From assembly GCA_047619485.1 (NCBI GenBank), contig JBLHKE010000522.1, positions 1 to 5,719 of the forward strand: 5,719 nt of DNA, read 5' to 3'. Shown piece by piece: positions 1 to 5,426 of the stretch. The stretch is from JBLHKE01 sp047619485. Lineage in GTDB: Bacteria; Verrucomicrobiota; Verrucomicrobiia; Verrucomicrobiales; DEV007. Every line of letters starts with the position of its first letter. The first letter of the stretch is position 1. The notes under the pieces were generated by a model. It worked only from the letters and a program-made list of their open reading frames with translations. It had not been told where the DNA came from and did not search any database. Position numbers and translations under genes: made by a program.

Positions 1-1
1 G

Positions 2-151
2 CCTTACACGGAAGTCTACATCCGCTCGATCAACCCGATCCCTGAGCGGAGCACCATCGCTGCGCTCCTGCTAGGTGAGATGTCCCTGCTGCTACGCCGC
101 CAACGCCCGATTAGACCGAGCATTCTCCGCCGGTTGGGCGGAGCGCGGTGA
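2..151 (+). CDS. 3' end of an exported protein with a degenerate PEP-CTERM-like C-terminal sorting signal (5' end outside window)
   Basis: This is an open frame entering from the left edge and ending at TGA 149-151. Seen in the sequence: a Pro-Glu-Arg-Ser-Thr motif encoded at 41-55, then a hydrophobic stretch (IAALLLGEMSLLL, 56-94), then a basic cluster RRQR (95-106). This order of Pro-Glu motif, transmembrane segment and arginine cluster is the architecture of PEP-CTERM signals. In that family the signal sits at the extreme C-terminus, is recognised by exosortase, and marks the protein for export and surface processing. Two features are off: the motif reads PER rather than PEP, and an acidic residue (E, codon 77-79) interrupts the hydrophobic segment. 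The frame also runs 14 residues beyond the basic cluster, whereas true signals stop almost at once. The gene may therefore be decaying, or the frame may be a diverged relative. The function of the main body cannot be seen. The frame is not listed as a complete ORF because its start is missing. Confidence 0.5.
   Translation, partial: PYTEVYIRSINPIPERSTIAALLLGEMSLLLRRQRPIRPSILRRLGGAR
125..143. repeat. GC-rich hairpin, possible terminator of the upstream gene
   Basis: CTCCGCC (125-131) and GGCGGAG (137-143) are a perfect 7-bp inverted repeat around a 5-base loop. It starts 18 bases after the basic cluster that should end the upstream PEP-CTERM-like protein, where a terminator would be expected. 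No T-run follows on the + strand, so it is not a classical intrinsic terminator. It lies inside the extended tail of the upstream reading frame, which suggests that tail may be former intergenic DNA. Confidence 0.4.
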
Positions 152-262
152 TCTTGCGAACGTGTCCCCCGGGAACGCAACTCGGCTTTATCGACCCTCA
201 CCATGCCGAACAACCCGCTTGACGGGGTCTAAGGTTTTGGAGACGGTTAGATTGACCAGTCT
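152..262. other. Short intergenic gap before the cytochrome/DUF1553 gene
   Basis: No gene or convincing promoter is seen here. TTGACG at 219-224 resembles a -35 box but has no good -10 partner at normal spacing. A purine-rich GGAG lies at 239-242; it is 20 bases from the TTG start at 263 but 8 bases from an in-frame ATT at 251. An in-frame stop (TAG, 248-250) limits the next gene's start to downstream of 250. Confidence 0.5.
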
Positions 263-2635
263 TTGCATTGGTTCAGGAAACCTGCCTGCGACGCCATCAA
301 ATCACCACGCCAGTTCCTCACCTCTTGCGCAGTCATTGTCTGGCTTGCGGGCAGCCATGCACTTGGCGCTGACATCACTCCGGCGCAGCGGAAGTTCTTC
401 GAAACCAAGATCCGGCCGGTGCTGGCGAAAGAATGCTACGAGTGCCACGCTTCAAACGCGAAAAAGATCGGCGGCAAACTGCTGCTCGATACGACCGCTG
501 GATTGAAAAAAGGCGGCGAATCCGGATCGCCGATGGTGCCCGGGAAACCCGGAGATAGCTTGATCGTTCACGCGCTGAAGTGGCAGGACGATCTCGAGAT
601 GCCGCCAGAACATCCGCTCCCAGAATCGGTGGTCGCAGATTTCGTGCGCTGGATCGAGATGGGGGCAGCGGTGCCTCCCGAGGCGAAGCCAAAAAAAAAG
701 GCTTCCCCCGGATCGCAGCCAGCCCAGGTCTACAAACCGGGCGATCTGTGGTCGTTCCAACCAATCAAAAACCCTGCTCCCCCAAAGGTGGAGGGCGAAA
801 TGTGGTCACGCACTGCCATCGACCGGTTCGCATTCGAAAAGATGTCGGAGCATGGATTGAAGCCAGCCGCTGACGCAGCGCCGCGCGTCCTGATTCGCCG
901 TCTCTATGTTGATCTGATTGGCCTGCCGCCGTCGTTTGAGGAAACCCAAACCTTCGAGGCAACATTCGAATCGGACGCGCCTCTCGCGATCCAAAAACTG
1001 GTCGACGAACTGCTCGCCTCGCCGCATTTTGGTGAACGCTGGGGCAGGCACTGGCTCGATGTCGCACGCTACGCAGAGTCGAACGGTAACGACGGACTCA
1101 GCCGCAACGCCTCGTTCCCGAACGCGTGGCGCTACCGCGACTACGTCATCGATGCCTTCAACCGCGACACGCACTACGACCAGTTCCTCACCGAGCAGAT
1201 CGCCGGAGATCTGCTGGAGGCCAACTCGGATTCGGATCGAGATCGGTTTCTCGTCGCGACCGGATTTCTTGCGCTTGGCGCCAAGCCGGCGAAGGCGATG
1301 AACAACAATTTCGCGATGGATGTGATAGCGGATCAGATCGATGTGATCGGCCGCGGCGTCCTCGGATTGAGCGTTGCTTGCGCGCGCTGTCATGACCACA
1401 AATTCGATCCTATTCCCACGCGTGATTACTACGCGATGGCGGGATTTTTCACCAGTTCGGAAACCCTCTGGGGTATTGCAGCGAACGAAAAACTCACCGC
1501 CCCGCCGACGCAGCTCCACGTTTTGACAACACCAGCCAAGGTGCCAGCTTCGCCCGAGGCGCTCAAGTTGATGGAGGAAACTGAGGCGCTAGAAATGCGC
1601 AACTACCCGCGCCCGAAAAAGGAATTTATCTACGCGCCCGGAACACCCGTCGCGATGGGCGTGCGCGATCGGAAGGCACCTGCCAATTGCAAGATCAACC
1701 TCAAAGGTGACGCGAAGAAGCTAGGCAAGGCGGTGCCGCGCGGATTCCTCAGCGCCTATGAGAACCAGGCGCTGTGCGACATTTCGATTCCGCAAGAGCA
1801 GAGCGGTCGCCGACAGCTCGCCGAGTGGTTGGTCCACCCACAACATCCACAGACTGCCCGCGTGATGGTGAACCGGATCTGGGCGCAGCTGTTTGGGAAG
1901 GGATTGGTTGCGACGCCAGACGATTTCGGTGTCTACGGCGAGAAGCCGACCCACCCCGAACTGCTCGACCATCTCGCGACGAGTTTTGTCGCCGAGCACC
2001 ACTGGTCGGTCAAAGCGATGATCCGTTCGATCGTGCTGTCGCGCAGCTACCAGCTCGAAAGCCGCGCCGCGGCCGGAGCGATCAAATCGGATCCCGACAA
2101 CCGGTGGCTCGCGCGCCATCTGCGGCGGCGAATGGATGCAGAAACGCTGCGCGATAGCATCTTGAAAGCCTCGGGCGACCTGAACCCAGAACCCGCGAAT
2201 GGCTCGCCGATCCGACATCTCGAACTGCTCGTCAACCGTGCGCCGAACCTCCACAAGCCGAGCAATCATCGCAGCGTCTACCTCTGCATGCTGAGGAACT
2301 CGCCGCCGGAAGAGCTGGTAGCTTTCGATCTCCCTGATTCCCTCAAGGTGGCCGGCAAGCGCAACGAGACGATGCTCCCAACCCAATCGCTATTTTTGCT
2401 CAACAGCGATTTCGTCACCGCGCAGGCACAGACCTTTGCGAACTCGCTCGATGCCAAAAGCGAGACCGAAGCCCGAATCCAGTCTGTTTGGAAACGGACG
2501 CTCAACCGTGTGCCGACACCCACCGAACTCTCCGATGCCCGCTTCCTCGTAGACACGATGCAACCCCGCTCGCAAGCCTGGCCGGCACTCTGCCAGGCAC
2601 TGCTCGCCACCAACGAATTCCGCTATGTCGACTAA
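263..2635 (+). CDS. Exported planctomycete-type cytochrome c / DUF1549 / DUF1553 protein
   Basis: A 790-residue envelope protein. Residues 1-36 look like a Sec signal peptide: basic residues R5, K6, K13 and R16, a hydrophobic core about 18-30, and possible cleavage after A36 (or A33). Residues ~40-135 form a planctomycete cytochrome c domain (PSCyt1) with haem motif CYECH (58-62) and a candidate axial methionine in MPP (113-115). A lysine-rich linker (~142-148, PKKKA) follows. DUF1549 spans ~184-396, includes LIGLPP and GRHWLDVARYAESNG, and ends with a second CxxCH (CARCH, 373-377) before the family-typical HDHKFDPIPTRDYYA stretch. DUF1553 spans ~513-765 and contains VMVNRIWAQLFGKGLV and THPELLDHLA. 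The order and length fit a compact family member, without the carbohydrate-binding or Ig-like inserts some homologues carry. Biochemical function is not established; electron transfer or a sugar- or sulfate-linked role is inference. The start is TTG: no in-frame ATG or GTG precedes the signal peptide, and TAG at 248 closes the frame upstream. The last 11 bases overlap the DUF1501 gene. Confidence 0.93.
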   Translation: MHWFRKPACDAIKSPRQFLTSCAVIVWLAGSHALGADITPAQRKFFETKIRPVLAKECYECHASNAKKIGGKLLLDTTAGLKKGGESGSPMVPGKPGDSLIVHALKWQDDLEMPPEHPLPESVVADFVRWIEMGAAVPPEAKPKKKASPGSQPAQVYKPGDLWSFQPIKNPAPPKVEGEMWSRTAIDRFAFEKMSEHGLKPAADAAPRVLIRRLYVDLIGLPPSFEETQTFEATFESDAPLAIQKLVDELLASPHFGERWGRHWLDVARYAESNGNDGLSRNASFPNAWRYRDYVIDAFNRDTHYDQFLTEQIAGDLLEANSDSDRDRFLVATGFLALGAKPAKAMNNNFAMDVIADQIDVIGRGVLGLSVACARCHDHKFDPIPTRDYYAMAGFFTSSETLWGIAANEKLTAPPTQLHVLTTPAKVPASPEALKLMEETEALEMRNYPRPKKEFIYAPGTPVAMGVRDRKAPANCKINLKGDAKKLGKAVPRGFLSAYENQALCDISIPQEQSGRRQLAEWLVHPQHPQTARVMVNRIWAQLFGKGLVATPDDFGVYGEKPTHPELLDHLATSFVAEHHWSVKAMIRSIVLSRSYQLESRAAAGAIKSDPDNRWLARHLRRRMDAETLRDSILKASGDLNPEPANGSPIRHLELLVNRAPNLHKPSNHRSVYLCMLRNSPPEELVAFDLPDSLKVAGKRNETMLPTQSLFLLNSDFVTAQAQTFANSLDAKSETEARIQSVWKRTLNRVPTPTELSDARFLVDTMQPRSQAWPALCQALLATNEFRYVD
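691..700 (+). other. Nine-A tract followed by G, potential slippery site within the interdomain linker
   Basis: The frame reads cc-A AAA AAA AAG (Pro-Lys-Lys-Lys) at 689-700, so the run has the A_AAA_AAG form known from slippage sites such as dnaX. A GAGG lies at 680-683, seven bases upstream, which could act as an internal Shine-Dalgarno-like stimulator. A -1 shift would enter a frame open to a stop ending at 873, giving a product of about 203 residues with only the signal peptide and haem domain. This is a sequence observation; no shift is demonstrated, and a lysine-rich linker alone would explain the A-run. Confidence 0.35.
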
Positions 2636-3971
2636 CCTACTTTTCTCCCGCCGACGCATGCTCAACACCGCATCGTGCGGATTCGGTTCGCTCGCGCTGA
2701 GTAGCCTGATCGGCCGATCGGCAGAATTTCCCGGGCTCTCGGCGAAGTCGCCACCGATTCGCGCGCGGGCGAAACGGGTCATCTTCCTCTGCATGAGCGG
2801 CGGCCCCGCGCAGATGGACACGTTCGATCACAAACCGCAAACCGGTAACAAACCACATCCCGGTTCCGCCTACAAATTCGCTCAGCATGGCGAGAGCGGA
2901 TTGGAGATTTCCGAGCTCATGCCGGAAACGGCGAAGCATGCCGACAAACTCTGTGTGCTCAACGGGATGCATTGCGATACTGGCATCCACGCCCAGTCGT
3001 TCCTGCAACTGCACACCGGAGATCGCCTGCGCGAGCGCCCTAGCCTCGGTGCCTGGATCGGCTACGGCTTGGGCACGGCGAACCAGAACCTGCCTGGCTT
3101 CATCAGCTTGAACTCGTCGCGACCAAACTGCCACGGCTCGTCATTTTTGCCTGCCGTTTTTCAAGGGACGCCGATTGGAATCAACGGTGAGGACATGGGA
3201 CGGGCGACGATTCCCAACGTCACCGGAGATCACCTGCCGTCGACCTCGAAGCGGCAGCAGCTAGATTTTATCCAAAGGCTCAATCGTGATCACCGCCAGC
3301 GCAGCGGCGACGATTCCAAGCTCGAGGCGGTGATCCAGTCGATGGAACTGGGCTTCCGCATGCAAACGACTGCGCCGAGTCTGATGGATCTTTCCACCGA
3401 ACCGCAATCCGTCCTCGAGCGCTACCACGTTGGCCGCAAATACGCCGTCGGGACTTGTCGCGAGAGCGATTTCGGTCGCCAGTGCCTACTCGCGCGCCGC
3501 TTCTGTGAGGCGGGGGTGCGCTTTGTCGAAGTGAACCACGGCAGCTGGGATCAGCACAAAAACCACCGCCGCGATCTCGAGGCCAACTGCCTTGCCACCG
3601 ATGCCCCGATCGCTGCGCTGCTGCAAGATTTGGAAGAGCGCGGGATGCTCGAAGACACCCTGGTCGTCTGGGGCGGTGAGTTCGGACGACCCGGCCTGAC
3701 GCCTGACGGAAAAGACGAAACGGGACACAACCCGAACGGCTTCACCTTCTGGATGGCAGGTGGCGGGGTCAAACCCGGCTTCACCTACGGCGCGACAGAC
3801 GAGACCGGTGCCCGCGCGGTCGAGGGCAAGATGCACTTCCGCGATCTCCATGCGACGATGATGCATCTGTTAGGGCTAAGCCCGAACGAATTGACCTTCC
3901 ATCACGCCGGCAGGGATCATCGCCTCACGGGACCCGAGGGCGGCCGCGTGGTGCAGGAAATTTTCGCGTAA
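2625..3971 (+). CDS. Tat-exported DUF1501 protein (alkaline-phosphatase-like fold)
   Basis: A 448-residue protein, normal length for DUF1501. The N-terminus has a twin-arginine motif (SRRRML, residues 8-13) followed by a hydrophobic segment (~15-29), so Tat export is expected. DUF1501 proteins belong to the alkaline phosphatase/sulfatase-like superfamily, though their substrates are largely unknown. Family landmarks seen: FLCMSGGPAQMDTFDHKP near the start of the mature protein, with D65 in the position of the first metal-ligand aspartate; HTGDR; GVRFVEVNHGSWDQH (D309, H311); TLVVWGGEFGR (E352); H368 in ETGHNPNGF; FWMAGGGVKPG; and LHATMMHLLGL near the C-terminus. Assigning these residues to metal binding is inference from the superfamily. 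The motif before H368 differs from the usual GRDH. The start ATG lies inside the last codons of the cytochrome/DUF1553 gene (11-base overlap) and has no Shine-Dalgarno sequence, which points to translational coupling. The two products probably act together in the periplasm. No sulfatase gene is visible nearby. Confidence 0.93.
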   Translation: MSTNLLFSRRRMLNTASCGFGSLALSSLIGRSAEFPGLSAKSPPIRARAKRVIFLCMSGGPAQMDTFDHKPQTGNKPHPGSAYKFAQHGESGLEISELMPETAKHADKLCVLNGMHCDTGIHAQSFLQLHTGDRLRERPSLGAWIGYGLGTANQNLPGFISLNSSRPNCHGSSFLPAVFQGTPIGINGEDMGRATIPNVTGDHLPSTSKRQQLDFIQRLNRDHRQRSGDDSKLEAVIQSMELGFRMQTTAPSLMDLSTEPQSVLERYHVGRKYAVGTCRESDFGRQCLLARRFCEAGVRFVEVNHGSWDQHKNHRRDLEANCLATDAPIAALLQDLEERGMLEDTLVVWGGEFGRPGLTPDGKDETGHNPNGFTFWMAGGGVKPGFTYGATDETGARAVEGKMHFRDLHATMMHLLGLSPNELTFHHAGRDHRLTGPEGGRVVQEIFA

Positions 3972-4084
3972 GCTCGACGTAACCGCGCGCGTCTCGCACA
4001 AGATCCAGGCCGCGCAGCGATGGCGATTTCCTGATCCGGGAGCGCGGCGTGCCGATCTCTAGCTGCCATGCCGGGAACCTGAGC

Positions 4085-4103
4085 GTCCTGCCCGCATCAG
4101 GAC
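4085..4103. repeat. Inverted repeat, 6-bp stem with 7-base loop
   Basis: GTCCTG (4085-4090) and CAGGAC (4098-4103) are perfectly complementary around the loop CCCGCAT. It lies 114 bases after the DUF1501 stop and has no T-run after it. It could be part of a factor-dependent 3' end or of an interspersed repeat; the sequence alone does not decide. Confidence 0.4.
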
Positions 4104-4127
4104 AGAATGATACACACTGACTCACAT

Positions 4128-4145
4128 CAAGTTTTGTGAAACTTG
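4128..4145. repeat. Inverted repeat, 7-bp stem with 4-base loop
   Basis: CAAGTTT (4128-4134) and AAACTTG (4139-4145) form a perfect stem with loop TGTG; one extra T-G pair is possible outside. The compact symmetric shape would suit either an RNA hairpin or a protein-binding palindrome. It sits 312 bases before the phosphoesterase start, far for a simple promoter operator, so a 3'-end or repeat role is at least as likely. Confidence 0.45.
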
Positions 4146-4167
4146 GATTCCTAGGTGATGCCCTTGA

Positions 4168-4233
4168 ACAAGGAGCTCCGGGCGTCTCGCCGCGAATTTT
4201 TTAGTGACAAGCCGAGACGCCCCAGATCCCTTG
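4168..4233. repeat. Long imperfect inverted repeat with perfect 10-bp core
   Basis: The core arms GGGCGTCTCG (4180-4189) and CGAGACGCCC (4213-4222) match perfectly around a 23-base loop containing a T-run (GAATTTTTTAG). Beyond a short mismatched section, CAAGG near 4169-4173 pairs with CCTTG near 4228-4232, extending the structure to about 65 bases. No T-run follows the right arm, so it is not a standard terminator on either strand. Its size and two-arm form resemble an intergenic palindromic repeat or a small structured RNA element, but which one cannot be told from a single copy. Confidence 0.5.
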
Positions 4234-4457
4234 GTCTCAACACCTCCGGGCGATGATCACAAATCGTAGTGCGTGCCAGTGTAGTTGATCGAGCCGATTG
4301 CGAACCTCTCTAGCGGACGAACGTCAGGATGCAGGAGCTGGCAACAGCCTATCATTTCATCAGTCAGAAACGCACCTTACGTGATTTCACCACCCCACCG
4401 CGGCTACCGAGCGAATAAAAAGCCGGACTTGAACGAATCTTTGATTAGACTAGCACC

Positions 4458-5357
4458 ATGAAGCGCAGGCAATTCATCCACACGACGACACTCACCTTCG
4501 GGGCTGGCCTATCCGTTCCATTGATTTCTCAGGGTGTGGGAGCAAAAAACGAGACGGTAGAGCCCGCCAATTCGCTGGTCAGATTGGGGCTTTTGACCGA
4601 CGTGCACTATGCCGATAAACCTCCTGGCGGCTCGCGCCATTACCGCGAGAGCCTTGGCAAAGTGAAGGAAGCTGCTGCGCTCTTCAAACAGGAGCAGCCC
4701 ACAGCGATCGTCTGCCTCGGAGATATCGTCGATGCAGCCCCGACAGTGGAGATAGAGGCAGCCTACTTGAAAACGATCACCGCAGCGATGGATGAATCAG
4801 GGATTCCGAGACACCACGTGTTGGGAAACCACTGCGTCTCCACCCTGACCAAAGCAGAATTCTTCGAGCACGGAAAGACCACTACGAAGGCTGGCCATTT
4901 TTCCTTCGACCTTGGCGACGTTCATTTCGTCATTCTCGACGCCTGTTACAACAGCAAAATGGAGCCGTATGGACGGAATAATTTCGCCTGGACGGACACC
5001 AACATTCCTCCTTCCCAGCAGGCCTGGCTCACGGAGGATCTGGACAAGACGGATAAGAAGACCGTGGTCTTTGCCCACCAGCGCCTCGACCTGAAACCCG
5101 AGGTCAACTACGCGGTCAAACAGTGCGTCGCGATCCGCTCCATCCTCGAAAAATCAAAAAAGATCCTCGCCGTGTTCCAAGGACACAGTCACAAAAATGA
5201 GCTGAAAACGATCAACGGCATCCCTTACTGCACACTCGCCGCGGTAGTTGAGGGGAGCGGGGTCGAGAACAATTCCTATTCGCTGCTCGATGTGATGAAC
5301 GATGGCAAGCTGGTGCTGAAAGGATACCGGAAGCAGGAAGACAGAGCACTGGGCTAG
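4458..5357 (+). CDS. Tat-exported calcineurin-like metallophosphoesterase
   Basis: A 299-residue protein that hydrolyses phosphate mono- or diesters in its family. The N-terminus is a good Tat signal (KRRQFIH, residues 2-8), a hydrophobic stretch, and a likely cleavage after VGA (27-29). All family metal-site motifs are present in order: DVH (D48, H50), GDIVD (D89), GNH (N124, H125), an AHQR histidine (H207) and GHSH (H243, H245). A two-metal centre is therefore expected to be intact. The YADKPPGGSRHYRESLGKVKEA stretch and the spacing to LGDIVD recall the Mn-dependent ADP-ribose/CDP-alcohol diphosphatase branch, so a nucleotide diphosphate-linked substrate is a reasonable guess; a general periplasmic phosphatase is the alternative. 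It starts at ATG 4458, the only start that includes the whole Tat signal, with no obvious Shine-Dalgarno. It stands 486 bases from the DUF1501 gene, so it is probably transcribed separately. Confidence 0.92.
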   Translation: MKRRQFIHTTTLTFGAGLSVPLISQGVGAKNETVEPANSLVRLGLLTDVHYADKPPGGSRHYRESLGKVKEAAALFKQEQPTAIVCLGDIVDAAPTVEIEAAYLKTITAAMDESGIPRHHVLGNHCVSTLTKAEFFEHGKTTTKAGHFSFDLGDVHFVILDACYNSKMEPYGRNNFAWTDTNIPPSQQAWLTEDLDKTDKKTVVFAHQRLDLKPEVNYAVKQCVAIRSILEKSKKILAVFQGHSHKNELKTINGIPYCTLAAVVEGSGVENNSYSLLDVMNDGKLVLKGYRKQEDRALG

Positions 5358-5387
5358 AGTGATCCCTAGCAATGGGCTTCGTGTTGG

Positions 5388-5393
5388 TATTAT
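5388..5393 (+). promoter_or_regulatory. Possible -10 element for the helicase gene
   Basis: TATTAT matches the TATAAT consensus at five of six positions and lies 33 bases before the helicase ATG, a sensible distance. The sequence 16-18 bases upstream (CTAGC region, 5364-5370) is a poor -35 box, so this is only a weak suggestion. Confidence 0.2.
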
Positions 5394-5426
5394 CTGCGCT
5401 GGGCGATAGCATGCTCCCTCCACCTC

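Larger units (their letters stand above)
3972..4457. other. 486-base intergenic region with several inverted repeats and no supported gene
   Basis: I find no protein gene, tRNA or rRNA here on either strand. It holds three clear inverted repeats (4085-4103, 4128-4145, 4180-4222), annotated separately. A 66-codon minus-strand frame (3925-4125) crosses the DUF1501 stop and is arginine-rich with no recognisable domain, so I do not call it. No T-rich intrinsic terminator follows the DUF1501 stop. No good -35/-10 pair is visible before the phosphoesterase gene: TTGAAC at 4429-4434 has no -10 box at proper spacing. The sequence just before ATG 4458 has no clear Shine-Dalgarno motif. Confidence 0.6.

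Noticed and set aside
219..252. TTGACG at 219-224 as a -35 box for the cytochrome gene
   Set aside because: No acceptable -10 sequence is found 16-18 bases downstream.
317..328. LTSC (residues 19-22) as a lipoprotein signal in the cytochrome gene
   Set aside because: It matches a lipobox pattern, but the hydrophobic core lies after the cysteine rather than before it, so Sec cleavage near residue 36 is more likely.
75..506. 143-codon + strand frame spanning the gap and start of the cytochrome gene
   Set aside because: No domain is visible, and it overlaps the signal peptide and haem domain, which are well supported in the other frame.
806..1519. Long minus-strand frame (237 codons) under the cytochrome/DUF1553 gene
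   Set aside because: It is a shadow of the GC-biased third positions of the strong + strand gene; the protein has low-complexity Arg/Val-rich content and no family motifs.
1721..2386. Minus-strand frame of 221 codons opposite DUF1553
   Set aside because: Same reason: the + strand carries clear family motifs throughout this interval.
3925..4125. 66-codon minus-strand frame in the gap after the DUF1501 gene
   Set aside because: It is arginine-rich, has no recognised domain, overlaps the 3' end of the DUF1501 gene, and has no upstream promoter or ribosome site; composition alone explains its openness.
5353..5370. GCTAG...CTAGC hairpin at the phosphoesterase stop as a terminator
   Set aside because: The stem is only 5 bp with an 8-base loop and no T-run follows.
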